Assembly: GCA_023392755.1 (NCBI GenBank)
Contig: JAEWNM010000173.1
Span: 1-22,498 of the forward strand
DNA: 22,498 nt
Reading direction: 5' to 3'
DNA from: Bacillota bacterium
GTDB lineage: Bacteria; Bacillota; Clostridia; Christensenellales; Aristaeellaceae
Positions 7,824 to 14,292 of this stretch are shown here, one piece after another. Under the pieces are notes generated by a model. The model had not been told where the DNA came from and did not search any database. It saw nothing but the letters and a program-made list of their open reading frames with translations. Within the stretch, counting starts at the first letter, position 1. The number at the start of each line of letters is the position of its first letter. A program made the translations under genes and the position numbers.

Positions 7824-7888
7824 CTTTCCGAACTATTTTCACATGATAAATAAAAATGTGCGGTTTGTCAACACGATTTCCGAACATT
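7824..7888 (+). promoter_or_regulatory. PurBox-like operator sites around the purine promoter
   Basis: Two CCGAAC sites occur in the same orientation. The one at 7876-7888 fits the Bacillus PurR box AWWWCCGAACWWT (as I recall it) at all 13 positions and abuts the -35. The one at 7824-7836 fits at 12 of 13 and covers the start point. A degenerate inverted copy (11 of 13) lies at 7855-7867 over the -35/spacer, with 18 bp between it and the 7824 site. The positions suit repression by a PurR homologue. No purR is present in the window. Confidence 0.6.
7843..7871 (-). promoter_or_regulatory. Sigma-A promoter of the purine operon
   Basis: On the minus strand, a perfect -35 TTGACA (7871-7866) is followed by a 17-bp spacer and the -10 TATCAT (7848-7843). 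Transcription should start near 7836. It is the only consensus promoter seen upstream of the nine pur genes. Confidence 0.8.
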
Positions 7889-8043
7889 TTTTAGATAAGA
7901 GAATTAATCGTTTTGATTTCGTGGAGTTGAACAGGTTTCTTTCTTTGTTCTATACGGGTTGTACAAGGCATTGCCGCTATACCGCCGCACAATACAAAAC
8001 TATACGTATATTGTAAATCAGTATATATCTTTCCATGCATTGA

Positions 8044-8052
8044 TGGTACAAT
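8044..8052 (+). promoter_or_regulatory. Extended -10 promoter of the cysteine hydrolase gene
   Basis: TGGTACAAT provides TG-n-TACAAT 24 nt before the ATG at 8077, with no good -35, which is the extended -10 arrangement. A perfect 10-bp palindrome, TATACGTATA (8001-8010), lies 33 bp upstream and could be an operator. The 423-bp gap 7654-8076 holds this promoter, the palindrome, the divergent purine promoter, its operators and the purine leader; I see nothing else in it. Confidence 0.5.
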
Positions 8053-8076
8053 AGCCACAAGACAGGAGGGAGATAC

Positions 8077-8634
8077 ATGAAAAGCGCCATTCTACTGGTT
8101 GACATTCAAAACGATTACTTCCCCGGCGGCAAGAATGTGCTCCATCAGCCGGAGCAAGCGGCAGCACAGGCACGGATAGCGTTGGAGCATTTCAGAAGCG
8201 GAGGCCTGCCGGTGTTCCATGTGCGCCATATCAGCATAAGGCCGGGAGCAAGCTTCTTTTTGCCGGACACAATTGGTTCCCAAATCCATTCAAGCGTTGC
8301 TCCCCTTCCCAAAGAGGAAGTAATCATCAAACACGCTCCCAGTTCCTTTCTGCGCACGGACCTTAAGGACCGGCTGGATGCGCAGGATATACAGCACCTG
8401 GTCATCTGCGGCATGATGAGCCATATGTGCATCGACACCACGGTACGGGCCGCTAAGGATTTAGGTTTTTCCGTTACGGTGCTGGAGGACGCCTGCACCA
8501 CAAAGGACCTTTCATGGAACGGCACGGTGATACCGGCCCAAACGGTTCATGGTACCATGATGGCAGCCCTGAACGGCACATTTGCCGATGTAATTACGAC
8601 GCAAGCATATCTTGCCGGCATTGGCGGCAGGTGA
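8077..8634 (+). CDS. Isochorismatase-family cysteine hydrolase
   Basis: The 185-residue protein has the family's single-domain fold and an intact triad: Asp9 in LLVDIQNDY, Lys85 in IIKHAPSSF and Cys118 in SHMCIDTTVRAA. The cis-peptide region CGMMSHMC and the EDACTT motif (about 137-142) are also present. Relatives hydrolyse amides or vinyl ethers such as nicotinamide, isochorismate or ureidoacrylate; the substrate here cannot be read from the sequence. The ATG at 8077 follows GGAGGG at 6 nt. The gene stands alone, divergent from the purine operon and convergent with the DeoR regulator. A nicotinamidase call would need the metal-binding residues, which I do not see. Confidence 0.88.
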   Translation: MKSAILLVDIQNDYFPGGKNVLHQPEQAAAQARIALEHFRSGGLPVFHVRHISIRPGASFFLPDTIGSQIHSSVAPLPKEEVIIKHAPSSFLRTDLKDRLDAQDIQHLVICGMMSHMCIDTTVRAAKDLGFSVTVLEDACTTKDLSWNGTVIPAQTVHGTMMAALNGTFADVITTQAYLAGIGGR

Positions 8635-8694
8635 TTATTGCTGATGCACCTTAAGCCCTCATCTTCCTCAAGGGCATGACGCGCCGCCCTGGGC

Positions 8695-9450
8695 TCAGGC
8701 TACCACAATTTGCACGTTCGCCGCATTAAGCGCCAACAGCAGCGTACCTTTCGGCATTTTGTCCGTTACAAGCACGTGGAGTCTATTCAATTCCCCCGTT
8801 CGGCAAAGGTAATACCGATCAAGCTTTGCAGCATCGCACAGCAGCATACGTTTATCCCCGGCGGCCAGCATGCAGCGCTTGACGGCCGCTTCCTCCGGCG
8901 CGCTCTCCCAGAAACCGTCCGGTGTAATGCCGCGGCAGGAAAGCACGGTCCATGTACCGTGATGGCCGCGCAGAAACGATGCCGCATCCTCCCCCGTGAG
9001 GGAAGCGGAATTTTCCCTTAGAATCCCTCCCGTGCAAAGCACCTGCCGTCCGGGCACTGCAAAAGCCTGGGCGGTTAAAAGCCCGCTGGTAATCACCGTC
9101 AGGGAGTTCATCTCCTTCAGCGGCTCGGCCAACGCAAGAACCGTGGTGCTGGCATCGAAAATCAATGTATCCCCCGGCGAAAAAAAGTGCGCCGCCGCCT
9201 GGGCGATGGCCTGCTTTTCAGGCATTCGCTCCTGCCTTCTGGCATATAGGGGAATATCCTTAAGGTGCTGGACCGGCAATGCCGCCCCGCCACGGGTTCT
9301 GCGGATTCGGCCCTCCTCCTCCAGCGCCTGCAAATCACGCCGAAGCGTCGCGCCGCTGACATACAGCCTTGATGCAAGGCTCTTAACCGTGGCGGACTTC
9401 TCCGCTTCCAGCATCGAAACGATTTTTTCCCGCCTCTCAAAGGTCAGCAT
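8695..9450 (-). CDS. DeoR-family transcriptional repressor, likely rhamnose operon regulator
   Basis: The 251-residue protein starts with a DeoR winged-helix domain: FERREKIVSMLEAEKSATVKSLASRLYVSGATLRRDLQALEEEG-type sequence over residues 4-47, ending with the family RGGAAL at 54-59. It is followed by a DeoRC sugar-phosphate sensor domain with the phosphate-binding loop IFDASTTVLALAEPL (about 96-110) and ITSGLLTAQAF (about 119-129). The family normally represses and is released by a phosphorylated sugar; here L-rhamnulose-1-phosphate would be logical. It is divergent from rhaA across a 146-bp gap that holds a 14-bp palindrome. The ATG at 9450 has a moderate AAAGG site. The target is inferred from position. 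Confidence 0.9.
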   Translation of the reverse strand: MLTFERREKIVSMLEAEKSATVKSLASRLYVSGATLRRDLQALEEEGRIRRTRGGAALPVQHLKDIPLYARRQERMPEKQAIAQAAAHFFSPGDTLIFDASTTVLALAEPLKEMNSLTVITSGLLTAQAFAVPGRQVLCTGGILRENSASLTGEDAASFLRGHHGTWTVLSCRGITPDGFWESAPEEAAVKRCMLAAGDKRMLLCDAAKLDRYYLCRTGELNRLHVLVTDKMPKGTLLLALNAANVQIVVA

Positions 9451-9502
9451 ATCGCCCAGCCTTTCACAGTTTGCTCATTTCTTCACGTACGCTGCGCGTT
9501 AG

Positions 9503-9516
9503 CGCGCATATGCGCG
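9503..9516. promoter_or_regulatory. Palindromic operator candidate between the DeoR gene and rhaA
   Basis: CGCGCATATGCGCG is a perfect 14-bp palindrome 16 bp upstream of the rhaA -35 box, in the space shared with the divergent regulator gene. A second inverted repeat (TTGC-n5-GCAA, 9542-9554) sits in the spacer of the rhaA promoter. Either could be the site of the DeoR protein. Confidence 0.4.
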
Positions 9517-9532
9517 ATTTTTTCCCGAGGAA

Positions 9533-9561
9533 TGGACAGATTTGCGCAGTGCAAGTATAAT
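9533..9561 (+). promoter_or_regulatory. Sigma-A promoter of the rhamnose operon
   Basis: TGGACA (9533-9538) and a perfect TATAAT (9556-9561) are separated by exactly 17 bp. The predicted start point is near 9568, about 29 nt before the rhaA ATG. Confidence 0.8.
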
Positions 9562-9596
9562 GGGGCTGCCAAACCTTGGCAAGAAGGGGGAACGGT

Positions 9597-10850
9597 ATGC
9601 ATACCGCCACAAAATCATTCGAACTGGCCCGGGAGCAATATGCCAACCTGGGGGTGGATGTGGAAAGAGCATTGAGCCTTGCTTTGGCAACACCCATCTC
9701 CATGCATTGCTGGCAGGGCGACGATGTACTGGGGTTTGAGGAAAGCCAAGGCCTGACAGGCGGAATCGCCGCTACGGGGAATTATCCCGGACGCGCGAGA
9801 ACGCCTGACGAACTGCGCATGGACATGGAAAAGGCGCTGTCCCTGCTGCCCGGCGTGCACAAGGTGAATCTGCACGCCAATTATCTGGACACGGCTGAAA
9901 AGGTGGACAGGGATGCGCTGCAGCCCCGCCACTTTGCCCCCTGGGCCGAGTGGGCGAAGGAAAAAAAGCTGGGGCTGGATTTTAACACCACATTCTTCTC
10001 CCACCCCAAAAGCGCGGGGGGGACACTAAGCCATCCTGAAAAGAGCATCCGGGAATTCTGGATCACCCATGCCAAGGCGGTGCGTGAAATCGCCGCGTAT
10101 TTTGCGCGGAAAACGGGAAAGACCTGCATTATCAACCATTGGATTCCCGACGGGGAAAAGGAGCTGCCGGCGGACGCCCTGAGCCCAAGGCTGCGGCTGC
10201 TGGAAAGCCTGGACGCGATTTTCCAAGCCGCGCCCGCCTATGAAAATGTAAAGGATTCCGTGGAGAGCAAGCTGTTTGGCATCGGCGCTGAAGCGTATAC
10301 GCCCGGTTCCCATGAATTCTACATGGGCTACGCCCTGACCCGGCCCAATCTGCTGCTCACCATCGATGCCGGGCACTTCCACCCCACCGAGAGCGTCGCC
10401 GCCAAGATTCCGGCTTTGCTGTGCTTTATGCCGGAGCTTTTGCTGCACGTAAGCCGCCCGGTACGCTGGGACAGCGACCATGTGGTGCTATGGGATGAGG
10501 AAACGAAGCAAATCATGCGGGAAATCGTGCGCGCCAACGCGCTGGACCGCGTTCATCTGGCCACAGACTACTTTGATGCTTCCATCAACCGCATCCTGGC
10601 CTGGGTCACAGGGCTTCGCAGTGCCCGCAAGGCGCTTTTGACGGCACTTTTGGAACCGGCGGACAAGCTTGCCGCGTTGGAGCAGGCGGGTGATTATTCT
10701 GCGCGGCTCGCCTTGACGCAGGAATGCCATTCACTGCCCTGGGGCGCGGTGTGGGAGGAGCTCTGCCTTCGGGAGGACAAGATTCCCGGCGCGGCGTATA
10801 TCCAGGAGATCAAGATCTACGAAAGGGACGTATTATCAAAGCGTTCCTGA
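9597..10850 (+). CDS. rhaA: L-rhamnose isomerase
   Basis: The 417-residue enzyme converts L-rhamnose to L-rhamnulose; the length equals the family norm of about 418. The metal-site residues are all visible: Glu232 in FGIGAEAY, Asp257, His260 and His262 in TIDAGHFHP, His284 in LLHVSRP, and Asp292 and Asp294 in RWDSDHVV, plus the aspartates of LATDYFDAS. The frame is open to 9576, but that would begin inside the ribosome site. The ATG at 9597 has AAGGGGG at 6 nt and gives the normal N-terminus. First gene of a three-gene operon with the aldolase and rhaB. Confidence 0.97.
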   Translation: MHTATKSFELAREQYANLGVDVERALSLALATPISMHCWQGDDVLGFEESQGLTGGIAATGNYPGRARTPDELRMDMEKALSLLPGVHKVNLHANYLDTAEKVDRDALQPRHFAPWAEWAKEKKLGLDFNTTFFSHPKSAGGTLSHPEKSIREFWITHAKAVREIAAYFARKTGKTCIINHWIPDGEKELPADALSPRLRLLESLDAIFQAAPAYENVKDSVESKLFGIGAEAYTPGSHEFYMGYALTRPNLLLTIDAGHFHPTESVAAKIPALLCFMPELLLHVSRPVRWDSDHVVLWDEETKQIMREIVRANALDRVHLATDYFDASINRILAWVTGLRSARKALLTALLEPADKLAALEQAGDYSARLALTQECHSLPWGAVWEELCLREDKIPGAAYIQEIKIYERDVLSKRS

Positions 10851-10865
10851 TGCAAGGAGAAATGT

Positions 10866-11546
10866 ATGATGGAATATCAATCCCTGAGAGAACAGATGTG
10901 CGACATTGGCCGCCGTGTATGGCAGCAGGGCTGGGTGGCCGCCAACGACGGCAACTTCACCGTAAAGGTGGGCGAGGATCTGTTTTTGACCACCCCCACC
11001 GGAACGTCGAAGGGGTTTCTGACGCCGGACATGATCCTGCTGATCAATGGCCGCTGTGAAAAACAGGAGGAATCAAAATACAATCCCTCCAGCGAGCTGC
11101 CCATGCACATGGGCTGCTACAGGGAGCGGAACGACATCGGCGCTGTAGCGCACGCCCATCCCCCGGCGGCTACCTCTTTTGCCATCGCCCACATTCCCCT
11201 GGACGAATTCACGATGCCGGAGGCAATTTTAACCTTGGGCGCGGTGCCGATTGCCCCCTACGGCTGCCCATCCACACCGGAGATTCCGGATGCCGTCGCG
11301 CCTTATTTGCAGGAGCATGACGCCATTCTCCTGGAAAACCATGGAGCCCTCACCGTTGGGGCCGACCTGATGACCGCCTATTACCGCATGGAAACGCTGG
11401 AGCTGTTCGCCAAGCTGTGCCTGAACACGCGCCTGTTGGGCGGAGGTATAGAGCTGCCGAGGGAACGCATCGACGAGCTGCTTGTGCTGCGCAAAAAATT
11501 CGGCTTCACCGGCCGCCACGGCGGCTATCAAAAGTTCTCAAAATAG
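10866..11546 (+). CDS. Class II aldolase, likely acting as rhamnulose-1-phosphate aldolase
   Basis: The 226-residue protein belongs to the zinc class II aldolase/adducin fold. Visible are NDGNFTVK (27-34), PTGTSKGF (44-51), the catalytic Glu77 in SSELPMH and the zinc ligands His96 and His98 (AHAHPP) and His159 (LENHGALTVG). Its place between rhaA and rhaB points to cleavage of L-rhamnulose-1-phosphate to dihydroxyacetone phosphate and L-lactaldehyde. By length and motifs it resembles the short L-fuculose-phosphate aldolase (about 215 residues), not the E. coli RhaD of about 274. AAGGAG lies 6 nt before the ATG at 10866; the next codon is also ATG. Substrate is inferred from context. Confidence 0.9.
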   Translation: MMEYQSLREQMCDIGRRVWQQGWVAANDGNFTVKVGEDLFLTTPTGTSKGFLTPDMILLINGRCEKQEESKYNPSSELPMHMGCYRERNDIGAVAHAHPPAATSFAIAHIPLDEFTMPEAILTLGAVPIAPYGCPSTPEIPDAVAPYLQEHDAILLENHGALTVGADLMTAYYRMETLELFAKLCLNTRLLGGGIELPRERIDELLVLRKKFGFTGRHGGYQKFSK

Positions 11547-11558
11547 GAGGTAGGCGTC

Positions 11559-13013
11559 ATGGCCCGCACCGTCCTGGCTTTTGATCTGGGAGCGTCCTCC
11601 GGCCGCGCCATGCTGGCCGGACTCAAGGAAGGCCGTATTTCCCTTACGGAGGTTCACCGCTTTGACAATACGCCGGTCAAGCTTGGCGGCACGCTGTACT
11701 GGAATTTTCCTGGATTGATGCAGGAAATATACACAGGACTCAAAAAAGCCCGGGAGGCCGGGGCGTATGAGAGCATAGCCATCGATACCTGGGGCGTGGA
11801 TTACGGGCTTTTGGACAAGCAGGGAATCCTGATGGAAAACCCCGTCCACTACAGGGATGGACGGACGGAGGGCGCGGTGCCCTGGGTGTTTGAGCGGATA
11901 TCCAAGGAAAGGCTTTATCAAATCACCGGCATCCAGCATATGGCCATCAACACCATTTTCCAGCTGGCTTCGCTGAAAAAAGACCGGCCGGATGTTTTGA
12001 ACCGGGCAGGGACGATGCTGCCCATGCCCAACCTGATCGCCTATTTCCTTACGGGACAAAGGCAGGCCGAATACACCATGGCCTCCACCATGGAGCTTCT
12101 GCCCGCAGGCGAGTGCCGGTGGTCACAGGAGATCATTCATAAGCTCAACCTCCCGGCAAAGATATTTCCACCTTTGCAAATGCCCGGCATGCCTTGCGGC
12201 ATGCTGTCACCCGCGCTGTGCGCGGAACTTGGCATTCCTCCCGTGACGGTGTACAACACAGCCTGTCACGACACCGCCAGCGCCGTTGCCGCCGTGCCCG
12301 CAGGCCTGAAGGATTTTCTGTTTCTGTCCAGCGGCACCTGGTCACTGATGGGCACAGAAATGGAAAAGCCCGTGGTGACGGAAGGCAGCCGGGACAGCAA
12401 TTTCACCAACGAAGGCGGCGTGGACGGCAGTATCCGCTTTTTGAAAAACATTATGGGGCTTTGGATATTGCAGGAATGCCGCCGCCATTGGGCGTCCAGG
12501 GAGCCTGTATCCTTTGGCCAGCTGGCAAGGGAAGCGGAAGCGGCTGCGCCCTTTGCATGCTTTATCGACCCTGATGACGCAAGCTTCCTCCCGCCCGGGG
12601 ACATGCCGGAACGCATACGGCAATATCTTGTGAAAACAGGGCAAGCCGTGCCCCAAACCCGGGGTGCCCTCGTCCGCTGCATCTATGAGAGCTTGGCCAT
12701 GGCATACCGTGTGACCGGGCAAACCATCTCCCGCTTAACAGGCAGGCAATACAATGCGCTGTACGCCGTGGGCGGCGGCACCCAGGCCTCGGTACTGATG
12801 CAGATGACAGCCGACGCGCTGAACCTGCCCGTGATGGCGGGACCTACGGAGGCCACTGCCCTGGGTAACGCCATGATGCAGTTTATCGCCCTTGGCGCGA
12901 TACAGGATGTGGCGCATGGACGGCATATCCTTGCAGCCTCCATGCCTCCGCAGGTCTATCATCCCGTGAATACAAAAGCCTGGGACGAAGCTTGTGGGCG
13001 CTTTAGGGCTTGA
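11559..13013 (+). CDS. rhaB: Rhamnulokinase
   Basis: The 484-residue FGGY-family kinase phosphorylates L-rhamnulose at O1. The N-terminal phosphate loop is FDLGASSGRAML (8-19); IDTWGVDYGLLD (75-86) is the family's sugar-binding segment; the catalytic base is Asp238 in CHDTASAV. The ATP-domain segments FLSSGTWSLMG (about 255-265) and AVGGGTQASVLMQMTADAL (about 405-423) are intact. AGGAGGT precedes the ATG at 11559, 12 nt after the aldolase stop. A strong hairpin follows 15 nt after the stop. No rhamnose transporter or mutarotase gene is linked. Confidence 0.96.
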   Translation: MARTVLAFDLGASSGRAMLAGLKEGRISLTEVHRFDNTPVKLGGTLYWNFPGLMQEIYTGLKKAREAGAYESIAIDTWGVDYGLLDKQGILMENPVHYRDGRTEGAVPWVFERISKERLYQITGIQHMAINTIFQLASLKKDRPDVLNRAGTMLPMPNLIAYFLTGQRQAEYTMASTMELLPAGECRWSQEIIHKLNLPAKIFPPLQMPGMPCGMLSPALCAELGIPPVTVYNTACHDTASAVAAVPAGLKDFLFLSSGTWSLMGTEMEKPVVTEGSRDSNFTNEGGVDGSIRFLKNIMGLWILQECRRHWASREPVSFGQLAREAEAAAPFACFIDPDDASFLPPGDMPERIRQYLVKTGQAVPQTRGALVRCIYESLAMAYRVTGQTISRLTGRQYNALYAVGGGTQASVLMQMTADALNLPVMAGPTEATALGNAMMQFIALGAIQDVAHGRHILAASMPPQVYHPVNTKAWDEACGRFRA

Positions 13014-13028
13014 ACGGAAAATGTGAAC

Positions 13029-13071
13029 GGGCCGCCGGTTCCATCCGCAACGCGATTGGAACCGGCGGCCC
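13029..13071 (+). terminator. Terminator hairpin after the rhamnose operon
   Basis: A perfect 14-bp stem (GGGCCGCCGGTTCC with GGAACCGGCGGCCC) closes a 15-nt loop just after rhaB. The following tract, CTGTTTAT, is only weakly T-rich, so termination may be incomplete or Rho-assisted. Confidence 0.7.
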
Positions 13072-13350
13072 CTGTTTATATGCGCCGCCGCCGCTTTCAT
13101 GAAGTCTACCGGCTTAAAACAACGCGTTCGTGCCAATATATCATATGGGCCACATGCTATCCCGGTACATACTTTCCGGCATGCGCCGCAGATGCACATT
13201 GATCTCATGCGCATTCGTACATGTTATGCATCCGCGCTTTCCAGAGGAGAGAAACGGATGCTTCCCTAATTTGCCGCGATCCCCCCCCGGGTAATTGAAT
13301 TGACCGTGTCACAGGCCATGGTGAATTTCTTTTTTTCCTTTCGCCCGCAT
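13072..13350. other. Intergenic stretch without a recognised gene
   Basis: The gap between the rha terminator and the efflux operon's control site holds no credible gene on either strand. It contains a run of eight C (13281-13288), an ATGCGCAT palindrome near 13207, and a TTGACC at 13300-13305 with no acceptable -10 at the right distance. Confidence 0.5.
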
Positions 13351-13387
13351 TTCATGTTACGTTCATGCGGAAGGTTTATCGTATGCT
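13351..13387 (+). promoter_or_regulatory. Candidate response-regulator direct repeat and promoter of the efflux operon
   Basis: TTCATG is repeated at 13351-13356 and 13362-13367, an 11-bp period equal to one helical turn, as used by OmpR-family dimers. A weak -10, TATGCT (13382-13387), lies 14 bp downstream, so the second half-site occupies the -35 position. That is the usual layout for activation. The likely activator is the response regulator at 16246-16920. Confidence 0.4.
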
Positions 13388-13414
13388 TCGAAATACTGAA
13401 CTGGAGGAAACACC

Positions 13415-14278
13415 ATGCAAACCCGGAAAAAGAGGAAACGGAAAATCATTTGGGGCGTGCTTTTGCTGGCACTGGTATTGATAGCTGTTTACGGGCTGTT
13501 TTTCAGACCCCGTCCCGCACCATATGATGAAGAAGCTGCAAAAACCCAGGACATAGTGACGTATTACAGCTTTTCGGGCAATGTGGAGCCCGGCGATGAA
13601 AAGGTTGTGACGGCCACCACGCCCGTGCGCGTAAAATCACTTCCCATTGAGGAAGGCACACTCGTTGAGGAGGACGATGATATTATCGTTCCCAAAAGCG
13701 GAAGCCGTGTGGAAGCAGGCATGGCCGGTACGCTGGCAGAAATCTATGTGGATGTGGACGATACGGTACCCACGGGGCGGGACCTCTTCCGCATTGCCGA
13801 CTACGACCATCCCGTCATCGCCTTCCGTGTGGATGAATATGACGTGGGCGCATTGGAGCTTGGCATGGAAGTGACCGTTTATGTGCATGCACTGGACAAG
13901 ACGCTGACCGGCACCATTACCGAAATCGGCCGAGAAGCCAATGTATCCGGCAACATCGCCTACTATGACGCCAAGGTATCCGTGCCCCAGGACGGCACGC
14001 TGCGTATGGGCATGAGCGCCGAAGTCACCGTTTTGAAGGATAAGGCGGAAATGGCCACCACCATATCATTGAAGGCTGTGCAGTTTGATGAAGGCAGCCA
14101 GCCTTACGTGTACTGCTACAGCCGCGGCGAGGAAATCGTGCGCCAGCCGCTTCTGCTGGGCATTGACAACGGCAGCATCGTGCAAGTGCTGGACGGCATA
14201 AAATCCGGCGAGACCGTACTCATCCCCAAGGATGACAGCCTGGCCGTGATGCCCTTCCGCAACCTGCGCGATCAGTAG
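13415..14278 (+). CDS. Efflux membrane-fusion (periplasmic adaptor-like) subunit
   Basis: The 287-residue protein has a basic start (QTRKKRKRK), one membrane segment at about 11-30 and an extracytoplasmic region. Its biotinyl/lipoyl-like halves (about 60-80 and 93-125) flank a very short linker in place of the long coiled-coil hairpin of Gram-negative MacA. A beta-barrel segment follows (VIAFRVDEYDVGALELGMEVTVYV-like, about 130-155) with LRMGMSAEVTV (about 193-203). It would be the adaptor of the ABC transporter encoded just downstream. GGAGG lies 9 nt before the ATG. No outer-membrane partner is present, as expected in a monoderm. Substrate unknown. Confidence 0.85.
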   Translation: MQTRKKRKRKIIWGVLLLALVLIAVYGLFFRPRPAPYDEEAAKTQDIVTYYSFSGNVEPGDEKVVTATTPVRVKSLPIEEGTLVEEDDDIIVPKSGSRVEAGMAGTLAEIYVDVDDTVPTGRDLFRIADYDHPVIAFRVDEYDVGALELGMEVTVYVHALDKTLTGTITEIGREANVSGNIAYYDAKVSVPQDGTLRMGMSAEVTVLKDKAEMATTISLKAVQFDEGSQPYVYCYSRGEEIVRQPLLLGIDNGSIVQVLDGIKSGETVLIPKDDSLAVMPFRNLRDQ

Positions 14279-14292
14279 AGGAGAAAACCCAT

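Larger units (their letters stand above)
7681..7836 (-). promoter_or_regulatory. Structured purine leader RNA, candidate riboswitch or attenuator
   Basis: The leader runs about 155 nt from the predicted start point to the end of the terminator. Visible pairings on the minus strand: P1, GCTGCT (7803-7798) with AGCAGC (7723-7718); P2, CAAGGG with CCCTTTG (7797-7777); P3, CGCAA with TTGCG (7770-7757). P1 encloses P2 and P3 as a three-way junction. P3 shares sequence with the terminator: AACGCAA of P3 can pair with TTGCGTT of the terminator 3' arm, and TTGCGG can pair with CCGCAA of its 5' arm. Such partner exchange is typical of a switch. I did not find the conserved cores of the purine, PRPP/ykkC, ZTP or THF classes. 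Confidence 0.45.

Noticed and set aside
7681..7836. Guanine/adenine, ZTP, THF or PRPP riboswitch
   Set aside because: I looked for the conserved cores by eye (for example CCGCCUGGGCA of ZTP and the ykkC GGGAUAAAAG-type segment) and found none; a covariance search could still overturn this.
7654..7887. Upstream extension of purE as a longer protein
   Set aside because: The open frame runs through the leader terminator and back over the promoter, so it cannot be transcribed in full; the extension has no PurE homology.
8655..8675. GCCCT/AGGGC hairpin between the convergent hydrolase and DeoR genes as a bidirectional terminator
   Set aside because: The stem is only 5 bp with an 11-nt loop and no T-tract on either strand.
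13281..13288. Run of eight C before the exporter operon as a phase-variable tract
   Set aside because: It is short, lies about 60 bp upstream of the predicted control site and is in no coding frame; nothing indicates phase variation.
13300..13328. TTGACC as the -35 of the exporter operon promoter
   Set aside because: The hexamer 17 bp downstream is GAATTT, which is not an acceptable -10; the TATGCT site nearer the gene fits better.
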